From: Siphonodentalium dalli
Lineage: Eukaryota; Mollusca; Scaphopoda; Gadilida; Siphonodentaliidae
DNA length: 64,000 bases
Assembly: GCA_032622095.1 (NCBI GenBank)
Contig: CP136063.1
Span: forward strand, 83,365,980-83,429,979
Direction of reading: 5' to 3'
Positions 62,201-64,000 of the stretch are shown piece after piece. Position numbers and translations under genes: made by a program. Every line of letters begins with the position of its first letter. Position 1 is the first letter of the stretch. Under the pieces are notes generated by a model. That model saw only the letters and a list, made by a program, of their open reading frames with translations. It made no database searches and was not told where the DNA came from.

Positions 62201-63813
62201 AGTAGGAAAGAAAGGCTGAATGATCTGGGTGGGGAAGTCTTGTTGCGTGCCTCCAAGAGCTGCACCAACCAGCCTTCTATCTCTTCCCCACGGTGCAGTG
62301 GCCCACATCTCCACACGATGGGGTCCAATCTCCTGGAATCGTAATACCTTCGGGATACCTCCAGGCCACTCCTTCACCGGTCATTTTGCAATTTTGATCA
62401 TTCTGCTACATTTGATCATTTCGAAATGTACCCGACACTCGTTATGTGCGCCATCATAGATCACTGATGCTTCTATGCTTGTTCATCAAGTCCGCAGTGG
62501 TGTTCTCTAATCCCATATATACTGGTATGCAATGTTACCTTGGATCATGATGGCGTTCCCTGCTCTCTACATTATACGAGGCTGGAGTACAGATGTGTGG
62601 CATGATATAATGAAACCTCATACCTCGCTATGATATCTGCAGCATATCATTTTTATATCTGGTTTGTGTATCACAGGGAGCAATTTACTTTCGATATCTG
62701 ATTAGCAAATAATCTCACATTGACATGATTAGATAGCATTTTTATAACATCATACATGTATAAAGAAATTCCTCGCTATTACCGGTATCCACATTTCAGT
62801 GGCAAATCGCGATGCGATTCCAGTTAATTTGCTCCCTGGTGTATCATAAGCATTCTGATATCTTATGGCCTACACAATGGCTGCATGTGACATCAGTTCA
62901 TAATGTGAACTGTCGAGAGAGCGAAGAAGATAACACAGAGAATAGGATGCAGCAAGTTATACTTGCTCGGTTGTCTCGCTAGCATGAATTATATGGCACT
63001 ACCTGGGATGTTTATTCCAAAAACAAGGGGGGCGGGCGGTACACATTTGAGCAATGTCGTAATCTGAATTGGGAGCTCTTTCACGTAACATAATCATATC
63101 TGATTCATGACTAAATCACATTTACATGAATCATGTTTCGGAAGAGTACATTCCCATCGAATTTGGATATTAATTAACTTTATTGCTCGTGCCTCCTCCT
63201 GGGCTTGCATTCTAATCCATATAGTTCAGTTGAGGGCTTCTCCTTGGCGGAAAAATATAATATTTATAAATAATATTACTTTTTCCTTAAGGGAAGCCCG
63301 AAACTGAACTATCATAGATCCCTCCCATGGTGGTGCCATTCCCAACCCCGCGACTCGCAAATCTCATGATTAAGTCGGAAATAAAAAACTGACTAGACAA
63401 TAGATAGAATGCGGGTGTATTTATGCGAGACTAATCTGGACACGGATGTGAGTGGGGTCGGCACAGCAATAAAATTTTAACCCTCCTGATTGACACAAGG
63501 CCGGAGACGTAATCCATATAGTTCAGTTTCGGGCTTCCCTTAAGGAAAAAGTAATATTATTTATAAATATTATATTTTTTGTGTTTTATGAATTTTTTTT
63601 TAGATTTTCTTGAAAACCATAAAAAAAATTTAGGGTATGGGGTTTAAAATAGGGTCGGTAGGGAAACCCAAACCACAAATATCTTTTTCTTTGGTCTAAA
63701 CATGATGTGTGGCATTAAGCTTCCATACCATTCAACCGATTTAAATTTTTTTCACAGTTAAACTAGACCATCATATATTAAAACCTGCCAAGAAGGGATT
63801 GAGGACATCATGA
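14147..63813 (+). CDS. TRIP4: TRIP4 / activating signal cointegrator 1 (ASC-1), 11 exons, first coding exon not found
   Basis: Joined exons: 14147-14297, 17740-17883, 19612-19705, 22851-22969, 25897-26081, 28542-28875, 33610-33788, 35888-36009, 48407-48504, 51356-51452, 63758-63813. All junctions are GT..AG and keep one frame, giving 525 residues (numbered here from the first whole codon). Order: N-terminal helical region (1-50), lysine-rich linker (51-130), C2HC5 zinc finger (131-169), conserved middle region (170-342), linker (343-384), ASCH domain (about 385-505), short basic tail. Known of the family: TRIP4 is the scaffold subunit of the nuclear ASC-1 coactivator complex, with ASCC1-3, and its zinc finger binds nuclear receptors and other coactivators. 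The ASCH fold is a putative RNA/DNA-binding beta barrel. The ATG exon should lie upstream of 14147 and end two bases into a codon; I could not identify it. No promoter or poly(A) signal is visible. Two introns exceed 12 kb and hold a segmental duplication. Confidence 0.96.
14298..17103. other. TRIP4 intron, largely unannotatable
   Basis: Intron between the exons at 14147 and 17740. Apart from the repeat at 16579-16755 and the hairpin after it I see no gene, RNA or complete element. Confidence 0.6.
16579..16755. repeat. ~180-bp dispersed repeat copy, with a hairpin after it
   Basis: Copy of the 720-925 family. It is followed at about 16775-16830 by a hairpin with arms GTACTATTTTTCGC and GCGAAAAATAGTAC. 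Confidence 0.6.
17104..17572. mobile_element. CAAGCCTTGA-family element with inverted flanks
   Basis: The element proper is 17120-17556. Unlike the copy at 12534-13115 its flanks are not direct duplicates: CAAATACTGGTAGTTG on the left is the exact inverse of CAACTACCAGTATTTG on the right. A further right-arm fragment follows at 17573-17665. It lies in the intron just before the TRIP4 exon at 17740. Confidence 0.8.
17740..17883 (+). CDS. TRIP4: TRIP4 exon, lysine-rich linker
   Basis: The acceptor TTCTTGCAG ends at 17739 and the donor GTGAGT begins at 17884. It has 48 whole codons (phase 0 at both ends) starting IYQKDAQEMVYV, with a basic stretch EKPKHKKRDQPKK and an acidic end. This low-complexity, charged segment corresponds to the variable linker before the zinc finger in vertebrate TRIP4. 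Its assignment rests on frame continuity and position more than on sequence identity. Confidence 0.85.
18265..18400 (+). repeat. tRNA-derived SINE-like head
   Basis: CCCTGGTGGCTCAGTTGGTG carries a perfect pol III box A (TGGCTCAGTTGG). A weak box B (GGTTTAAATTC) lies about 50 bases on. A diverged relative is at 946-1010. No CCA-end cloverleaf is formed, so it is not a tRNA gene. Confidence 0.6.
19612..19705 (+). CDS. TRIP4: TRIP4 exon leading into the zinc finger
   Basis: The acceptor ATTGTTTCTAG ends at 19611 and the donor GTGAAT begins at 19706. It has 31 codons plus one base. The stretch KKKSKFIPLYSQEGQEKS matches the conserved KTKFVNLYTREGQ segment just before the zinc finger of human TRIP4. 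The last base G joins GT at 22851 to make the glycine that precedes the first finger residues. Confidence 0.93.
19834..20000. repeat. Two palindromic MITE copies (GCATTCTCTTATATATGCGAG family)
   Basis: Two adjacent hairpins (19834-19903 and 19923-20000), each an inverted repeat of CCAATGCATTCTCTTATATATG type, lie just after the TRIP4 exon at 19612-19705. The second has a small ATTCTCTT duplication. Confidence 0.8.
20308..21682. mobile_element. hAT-type element, 1,375 bp (GAGCTGAAACGGTT family)
   Basis: The ends TGGAGCTGAAACGG and inverse TAGAGCTGAAACGG are flanked by the 8-bp duplication ATATTTAG (20300-20307, 21683-21690). The arms are rich in TAACCGGTTAG palindromes. A second, inverted copy lies at 49783-50882. 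No transposase frame is recognisable. Confidence 0.92.
21741..22338. mobile_element. ~598-bp TIR element filled with palindromes
   Basis: The outer arms GTGACCCGCCATATCAAATC and inverse continue about 30 bases and are bordered by TATAT on both sides, compatible with a TA duplication. Inside are three copies of the 80-bp GCATTCTCTTATATATGCGAG palindrome (21787-21866, 21925-22009, 22213-22292) and another inverted stretch (GAGCCCCACAC..TGGGGCTC, about 22087-22148). It lies in a TRIP4 intron. Confidence 0.85.
22851..22969 (+). CDS. TRIP4: TRIP4 C2HC5 zinc-finger exon
   Basis: The acceptor GTTTTTCCAG ends at 22850 and the donor GTAAGC begins at 22970. The exon is two bases plus 39 codons. It holds a complete zf-C2HC5 pattern: Cys134, Cys136, His141, Cys147, Cys150, Cys155, Cys163 and Cys166. 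Conserved blocks such as NNCVGCGRVVCQQEGSGPC are nearly identical to the vertebrate protein. In the known family this finger mediates contacts with nuclear receptors and with other coactivators. All eight ligands are intact, so the exon looks functional. Confidence 0.97.
23083..23298. mobile_element. Tc1/mariner-like MITE, full copy, diverged
   Basis: Same family as 25389-25571 with both arms and the CTCTCACTGAGAG centre, but with several substitutions (for example CATTACTCT at the right end). Confidence 0.85.
23790..25140. repeat. Dispersed 'TTGGCCA' repeat with a nested TATACCCCC element
   Basis: It shares CCATTTTTCAGAAA..TTT, GAAAAACCAAAAT and the terminal TTGGCCAC..GACAGCGTGAACC part with 26560-27540. 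Nested at about 24137-24875 is an element starting TATACCCCCACTTTCGAAG, with GTCCGTCCGTCC runs, like the tails of block A. Confidence 0.6.
25389..25571. mobile_element. Tc1/mariner-like MITE, full copy
   Basis: CAGTAATGCCCTAATTAATC and its inverse are flanked by TA. The arms carry CAGCAGAATTATAGGTAAC and GATTTAGTCGGAAATATGGC. TA duplication plus CAGT termini fit Tc1/mariner. The near-perfect hairpin reads as an open frame on both strands, which is a repeat effect and not a gene. Confidence 0.88.
25897..26081 (+). CDS. TRIP4: TRIP4 exon after the zinc finger
   Basis: The acceptor TTCCACCCACAG ends at 25896 and the donor GTTAGT begins at 26082. It has 61 codons plus two bases, starting VCSKEEEEILSRGSKKS and ending AVKHKDMLLEYDKT. 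The last part matches human AIKHKDKLLEFDRT. It is charged and probably helical. The split codon AG|T encodes the serine that opens the next exon. Confidence 0.94.
26560..27540. repeat. Dispersed 'TTGGCCA' repeat, second copy
   Basis: Second copy of the repeat at 23790-25140, here containing the SINE-like head at 27225-27290 instead of the TATACCCCC element. It ends five TRIP4-intron bases or so before the hAT nest region. Confidence 0.55.
27225..27290 (-). repeat. tRNA-derived SINE-like head, minus strand
   Basis: On the minus strand GGGCAGCCGAGAGGTAGCGT and GGTCTCTCATGCTAGC, then GGGGTTCAGGGT, resemble a Ser/Leu-type tRNA with degenerate boxes A and B. It lies within the longer repeat at 26560-27540. 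Confidence 0.55.
27790..28258. mobile_element. piggyBac-like MITE with TTAA target sites
   Basis: The ends CCCTTTCAGTGCCAGG and inverse are flanked by TTAA at 27786-27789 and 28259-28262. CCC termini plus TTAA are the hallmark of piggyBac-type elements. Inside it lies a family-2 palindrome (27832-27911). No transposase. Confidence 0.85.
27832..27911. repeat. Palindromic MITE, innermost level of the nest
   Basis: CCCTGTGCCAATGCATTCTC through GAGAATGCATTGACCTAAC forms a nearly perfect 80-bp hairpin inside the TTAA-flanked element. Confidence 0.85.
28542..28875 (+). CDS. TRIP4: TRIP4 exon, conserved central region
   Basis: The acceptor CATTTCTACAG ends at 28541 and the donor GTAAGA begins at 28876. 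It is one base plus 111 codons, the longest exon. The block HVIDDESDYFSHDNNQWLS and the later KVTLDFAGRQVIEE match the most conserved central segment of TRIP4. The reading frame stays open for 51 bases past the donor to a TGA at 28924-28926, so frame alone does not define the exon end; conservation and the donor do. Confidence 0.96.
29095..30229. mobile_element. hAT-type element, 1,135 bp (GATTCGATTCGA-rich)
   Basis: The left end TAGGTCCCAGTGAAGC and right-end inverse TAGGGCCCGACGAATC are flanked by the 8-bp duplication GTTCATAG (29087-29094, 30230-30237). Subterminal GATTCGATTCGA repeats fill the arms. The interior has no convincing frame. It lies in the intron after the TRIP4 exon at 28542. 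Confidence 0.9.
30238..31049. other. TRIP4 intron, small hairpin only
   Basis: AATACCAACATC (about 30258) pairs with GATGTTGGTATT (about 30355), with a partly paired CGATCATTGAA/TTCAAAGATC next to it. No other feature. Confidence 0.45.
31783..31893 (+). pseudogene. BED-finger-like start of a hAT transposase (decayed)
   Basis: A short frame begins MATRGTKQKNAIWDYFTVLS and stops after 36 residues. The WDYF block and following acidic/KAN stretch resemble the start of BED zinc fingers found at the N-terminus of hAT transposases (W.YF...akC..C). The expected cysteines are replaced (KANYSPP), so the finger is dead. Its position within TIRs carrying an 8-bp duplication supports the assignment. The similarity is short. 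Confidence 0.5.
31906..32175 (-). pseudogene. THAP-like zinc-finger fragment
   Basis: The minus-strand frame of 89 residues contains KSCVVVECSNRFDKN and then FFRLPNEQ (residues 32-58). This is the start of a THAP domain: C-x(2-4)-C, then F.RLP or F.RFP. The second half (W...., C..H) is not found in frame, so only the N-terminal half survives, perhaps one exon. THAP domains occur in host regulators and in P-element-type transposases. Finding one inside a hAT element, divergent from a BED remnant, is odd. Confidence 0.6.
32637..33387. other. TRIP4 intron, fragments only
   Basis: A fragment of the GCATTCTCTTATAT palindrome family lies near 32750-32776, with a nearby duplicated CCAACGATAATCCTAATGGA (32728 and 32838). 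No gene. Confidence 0.45.
33388..33554. mobile_element. Tc1/mariner-like MITE, left arm shortened
   Basis: The ends CAGTTATGCCCTAAATAATC and inverse are kept. The left arm lacks the part from GATTTAGTCGG to the centre. Confidence 0.85.
33610..33788 (+). CDS. TRIP4: TRIP4 exon, start of the ASCH domain
   Basis: The acceptor TATATATACAG ends at 33609 and the donor GTGAGT begins at 33789. It has 59 codons plus two bases. A proline-rich linker leads to ISLRIQDKG and then GMCLSMHQPWASLLVNGIK, the first strand and helix of the ASCH domain, which carries the HQPWASLL signature. It is almost identical to human TRIP4 over this part. Confidence 0.97.
33789..34907. other. TRIP4 intron without recognised features
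   Basis: AT-rich intron between the exon at 33610 and the repeat at 34908. No structure recognised. Confidence 0.45.
34908..35125. repeat. ~220-bp dispersed repeat copy
   Basis: Copy of the 720-925 family: CATTTCTATACTAAATGAAT to AACTACTAATCAATGAG. It ends just before the hAT-type element at 35140. Confidence 0.65.
35140..35844. mobile_element. hAT-type element, ~705 bp (GATTCGATTCGA-rich)
   Basis: The left end ..GGGCCCTGCAAATC and right-end inverse CACAGCCCTGCGAATC bound GATTCGATTCGA arms like those of 29095-30229. The flanks TAAAAGGG and TAGAAAGG match at 6 of 8 bases, a probable decayed duplication. An interior frame (from about 35382) has EYFCKYC followed by a basic stretch, weakly like a decayed BED or CGGBP1-type finger. 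Confidence 0.7.
35888..36009 (+). CDS. TRIP4: TRIP4 exon, ASCH domain core
   Basis: The acceptor ACTGTTGCAG ends at 35887 and the donor GTATGA begins at 36010. It is one base plus 40 codons plus one base. It encodes HEGRVWYSSHRGRLWIAATA, with the HRGRLWI.A signature of the ASCH fold, then KKPEPDEVAEMEQSYKFIHN. The donor leaves phase 1, which matters because a duplicated phase-1 acceptor lies downstream at 43250 in the same intron. Confidence 0.97.
36388..38020. repeat. Block A, copy A1 (1,633-bp direct repeat)
   Basis: This block recurs at 43253-44885 at a constant offset of 6,865 bases. I see no difference in any stretch I compared, including the GT-rich microsatellite near 36789. Content: an AGCTCAA..TTGAGCT palindrome near 36738, head-to-head inverted copies of the 164-bp 'AAGATGGC' unit meeting near 37180, a TATACCCCC..GGGGGTATA tail ending near 37690, and part of an AATGAGGTCCCC element (about 37690-37800). 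It lies inside a TRIP4 intron. Confidence 0.95.
38017..42748. mobile_element. 4.7-kb element E1 with terminal inverted repeats (copy in B1)
   Basis: The left end TTTTTCCGCCAAGGAGAAGC is inverted exactly at the right end, and the perfect match runs about 43 bases, to GGATTA. A target duplication cannot be read because the left flank is a rearrangement junction. Inside are five copies of a 150-180-bp GC-rich module (near 39712, 40657, 41317, 41533, 41716) and a short coding-like stretch on the minus strand near 40950-41230. No transposase domain is recognisable. The family is unknown to me. Confidence 0.75.
40950..41230 (-). pseudogene. Coding-like remnant inside E1 (unknown protein)
   Basis: The minus strand reads a plausible protein: a serine/acid-rich stretch (DPLSTRDSCSSSS), then DAEKHVKIDANRIVCIRLGY and QTVEEAYSEMVRRKTNALAF, then an STOP after ARGNKF. 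Balanced composition, and an open frame where the surrounding DNA is stop-rich, suggest an exon of an element-encoded protein. In the other copy (61571-61870) a 4-bp duplication breaks the frame. I do not recognise the family. Upstream the frame runs into a purine/pyrimidine tract that replaces the sequence seen in B2. Confidence 0.35.
42773..43043. mobile_element. 271-bp element E2, related to E1
   Basis: The termini TTTTTCCTTAAGGGAAGCCC and their inverse share the internal ACTGAACTAT part with the E1 ends. About 150 bases of its right arm match the subterminal left arm of E1 in inverted orientation. It sits 24 bases from E1, and AT-rich inverted stretches (42744-42772 and 43044-43072) extend the stem outward. 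It looks like a non-autonomous relative of E1. Confidence 0.75.
43241..43252 (+). other. Duplicated 3' splice site inside TRIP4 intron
   Basis: Exact copy (TTTTTCACAG|TT) of the acceptor of the last TRIP4 exon (63748-63759), carried here by block B1 in the sense orientation, 7.2 kb after the exon ending 36009. Splicing from that exon would read V-K-H-L-S-T then TAA at 43268-43270. Confidence 0.85.
43253..44885. repeat. Block A, copy A2 (1,633-bp direct repeat)
   Basis: Second copy of block A, in the same orientation as the one at 36388-38020. Its left edge is fused to the end of block B1 through a shared AAAC. Its right edge ends at GTTTT, where A1 instead continues into B1. Beyond 44885 the sequence is unique for about 140 bases before the 164-bp array. 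Confidence 0.95.
45030..46915. repeat. 164-bp tandem satellite array, ~12 units
   Basis: The core CAAGATGGCTGCTGGCGGCC recurs at 45041, 45204, 45368, 45532, 45687 (diverged), 45851, 46015, 46179, 46334, 46498, 46662 and 46826, a period of 163-164 bases. Each unit also carries ATGACCCCAAAATGACTCG and GTACGACCTGTAGCCCG. Several adjacent units share variants, such as the GAAATCC..GGCCGCTG type at 45687 and 46334, implying higher-order duplication. Related single units occur in block A and near 8340-8450. Confidence 0.95.
46916..47130. repeat. Inverted tail closing the satellite array
   Basis: This stretch is an inverted, diverged copy of the segment that follows the 164-bp units in block A (near 44285-44430): ACATCAAACACCATGGGAAC, the TTTATTCCTACATTTTTCC motif and TTTTTCGACTTAGAA all match in reverse. 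The array is therefore enclosed between opposite-facing tails. Confidence 0.7.
47131..48406. other. TRIP4 intron with repeat fragments
   Basis: A partial CAAGCCTTGA-family copy lies at 47536-47700, and a distant relative of the AAGATGGC unit (CCAGCAGCCATCTTGGATTT) near 48220. A short frame at 47223-47507 has no recognisable domain. Confidence 0.45.
48407..48504 (+). CDS. TRIP4: TRIP4 exon, ASCH domain
   Basis: The acceptor TTTTTTTCCAG ends at 48406 and the donor GTTTAT (non-consensus beyond GT) begins at 48505. It is two bases plus 32 codons. FPSSYPVACLLGCVELEDCL matches human FPNDYPSGCLLGCVDLIDCL. It is separated from the previous exon by a 12.4-kb intron holding the A-B-A duplication and the 164-bp array. 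Confidence 0.97.
48545..49740. repeat. Two AGCTCACCTGAG-type repeats in tandem
   Basis: Copies at about 48545-48840 and 49193-49740 share TTCTTCTTCTC..GAACCATA, GGTGTGGAT.TTCCC.GGTGACTCACATT and GGTCAAAT blocks. The second is split by a TA-flanked MITE (49227-49431) and continues to a GTACCCCA..TTGGTTGAAATCAGTCCA motif also seen at 7425-7470. Confidence 0.65.
49227..49431. mobile_element. Tc1/mariner-like MITE inserted in an AGCTCACCTGAG repeat
   Basis: TA at 49225-49226 and 49432-49433 flank a full hairpin. The relative at 48545 onward shows the host repeat without it, confirming a TA target. Confidence 0.88.
49783..50882. mobile_element. hAT-type element, 1,100 bp (GAGCTGAAACGGTT family)
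   Basis: Inverted relative of the element at 20308-21682, with its own 8-bp duplication GTTACAAC (49775-49782, 50883-50890). It carries the same CTAACCGGTTA motifs and the same internal stretch near 50560-50690, but is about 275 bp shorter. Different duplications show independent insertions. Confidence 0.93.
51356..51452 (+). CDS. TRIP4: TRIP4 exon, end of the ASCH domain
   Basis: The acceptor ATGTTTCAG ends at 51355 and the donor GTAAGT begins at 51453. It has 32 codons plus one base. FPDGESGSPYVFICSHPQEL and VKFPIKGKHKI match the final ASCH strand of vertebrate TRIP4 (SPFVFICKNPQEMVVKFPIKG). It leaves phase 1 for the last exon. Confidence 0.97.
51486..51735. repeat. ~250-bp dispersed repeat copy, inverted
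   Basis: Reverse-oriented copy of the 720-925 family, shortly after the TRIP4 exon at 51356-51452. Confidence 0.6.
51887..51950. repeat. Palindromic MITE, truncated copy
   Basis: TGTGCCAATGCATTCTCTTA and GAGAATACATTGGCCTAAC arms with the loop side of the left arm lost. Preceded by CTTCCTGAAATTTGGC, as near 5366. Confidence 0.7.
53071..59101. mobile_element. 6,031-bp element with ~775-bp terminal inverted repeats
   Basis: It begins TAGTCTAGGCTGTG and ends with the exact inverse. The arms 53071-53845 and about 58327-59101 are inverted repeats, by eye about 97% identical. It is flanked by TAC on both sides (53068-53070 and 59102-59104). B1 has the uninterrupted site CACACATACGGCG near 38510, so the boundaries and 3-bp duplication are directly shown. 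Further inverted matches lie inside the arms (around 53910-53970 and 57835-57890). The right side holds a degenerate direct duplication of about 375 bp (57955-58330 against 58330-58720). The AT-rich centre has only short frames and no recognisable transposase. A 3-bp target duplication fits PIF/Harbinger-, EnSpm- or Zator-like elements, but TAC and these ends do not settle it. Confidence 0.9.
55705..56028 (+). CDS. Hypothetical 107-residue frame inside the 6-kb element
   Basis: The longest frame in the AT-rich centre of the element, starting MLEAKGVATFEVSYVWDTMY. It has six cysteines but no zinc-finger spacing that I recognise, no DDE motif and no signal peptide. It may be chance. It is listed because it is the only internal frame above 100 residues in an element with otherwise well-kept ends. 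Confidence 0.15.
   Translation: MLEAKGVATFEVSYVWDTMYKFTICLAPCRRRIHIIGPTAIKCPTAIVYICHTFNPTFKQERVSLSNIGPSPHATMEPGLIVWCSQGKLTQNITTHYGFKFLNIKLK
61571..61870 (-). pseudogene. Frameshifted copy of the E1 coding-like remnant
   Basis: Same stretch as at 40950-41230, but with four extra bases near 61757 that shift the frame between the DAEKHVKIDA and CIRLGYQTVEEAY parts. Upstream (61873 onward, minus strand) a frame with GTSESSSDSVPGDP continues where B1 has low-complexity DNA, so this copy preserves the older 5' side. Confidence 0.35.
63280..63550. mobile_element. Element E2, copy in B2
   Basis: Same 271-bp element as at 42773-43043, with the same AT-rich inverted flanks, about 200 bases before the last TRIP4 exon. 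Confidence 0.75.
63758..63813 (+). CDS. TRIP4: TRIP4 terminal coding exon
   Basis: The acceptor TTTTTTTCACAG ends at 63757. Joined to the T at 51452 it reads FKLDHHILKPAKKGLRTS followed by TGA at 63811-63813. This matches the human C-terminal pattern (KIWKLDSK..QGAKKGL) in position, phase and the AKKGL core. The exon sits at the very edge of the duplicated block B2. About 110 bases of probable 3' UTR follow before a MITE at 63927. No AATAAA is seen before the window ends. Confidence 0.88.
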
Positions 63814-63926
63814 AATTATAGACTAATTTATCAGTGCTAAAGTAAATGATCCTGGTGACGGGTGATGCAGACCGGAGGCCACAGCTGAGGAAGATGATGA
63901 GGCATGATATCAATGGTCAACTGATA

Positions 63927-64000
63927 CAGTAACGCCCTAAATAATCGACTCCTTAACCACAGCAGAATTATGGGTAACGTTTCAGGATTTAGTCGGAAAT
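63927..64000. mobile_element. Tc1/mariner-like MITE, cut by the window end
   Basis: CAGTAACGCCCTAAATAATC begins after TA, about 113 bases past the TRIP4 stop, so it probably lies within or just beyond the 3' UTR. Confidence 0.85.

Larger units (their letters stand above)
52580..63255. mobile_element. Element E1, copy in B2 (carries the 6-kb insertion)
   Basis: Same terminal inverted repeats as at 38017-42748. It is interrupted at 53071-59101. Its GC-rich modules lie near 60310, 61270, 62002 and 62222, one fewer than in the other copy. Confidence 0.75.
52579..63763. repeat. Block B2, second copy, interrupted by a 6-kb element
   Basis: Counterpart of 38016-43256. Without the insertion (6,031 bp plus a 3-bp duplication) it is about 5.15 kb. 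It continues directly into the last TRIP4 exon, so this is probably the original position and B1 the derived copy. Differences from B1 include a 12-bp insertion near 60189, about 17 bp near 61237, a 4-bp duplication near 61757, a replaced segment at 61873-61999, and one fewer 181-bp unit. Confidence 0.93.

Overview
The window is AT-rich eukaryotic DNA holding one recognisable host gene in a sea of transposable elements. The gene is TRIP4 (activating signal cointegrator 1, ASC-1), on the + strand. Eleven coding exons are readable, from 14147 to the stop codon at 63811-63813. They join in phase with GT..AG introns into 525 residues; the human protein, as I recall it, has 581. Only the first coding exon, roughly 35 N-terminal residues, was not found. 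Kilobase introns packed with MITEs, hAT-type elements, tRNA-derived SINEs, and repeats of the AGCTCACCTGAG and TATACCCCC kinds suggest a marine invertebrate, perhaps a lophotrochozoan such as a mollusc. That placement is an impression from repeat style, not a search result.

Layout. 1-14146 is upstream or intron-1 DNA. It contains inverted-repeat MITEs, a palindromic element with an internal tandem array (5550-6599), a GC-rich coding-like remnant (7830-8275), a decayed LINE reverse-transcriptase fragment split by a 311-bp element (9690-10588), and two hAT-type elements (10720-11546, 12534-13115). 14147-36009 carries nine TRIP4 exons: an N-terminal helical part, a lysine-rich linker, the C2HC5 zinc finger (22851-22969), the conserved middle region, and the first part of the ASCH domain. 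The introns hold many elements with exact target-site duplications, including a three-deep nest at 27586-28421 and a hAT remnant at 31170-32596 with BED-like and THAP-like finger fragments.

36010-48406 is a 12.4-kb intron with a striking A-B-A arrangement. Two copies of a 1,633-bp block A (36388-38020 and 43253-44885), identical as far as I can see, flank a 5.2-kb block B1 (38016-43256). A 164-bp satellite array follows (about 45030-46915). 48407-51452 has two more ASCH exons. 51453-63757 is a second 12-kb intron consisting mainly of block B2, a near-identical copy of B1. B2 is interrupted by a 6,031-bp element with about 775-bp terminal inverted repeats (53071-59101), and B1 gives the exact empty site. 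B2 runs directly into the last TRIP4 exon, and B1 carries a copy of that exon's 3' splice site.

The TRIP4 exons encode a single protein, a transcription coactivator subunit. Everything else is best read as mobile DNA and its decay products. The most unusual features are the microhomology-bounded duplication inside the gene, the displaced splice acceptor it created, and the unclassified 6-kb long-TIR element. An assembly artefact is a serious alternative for A-B-A because A1 and A2 look identical.
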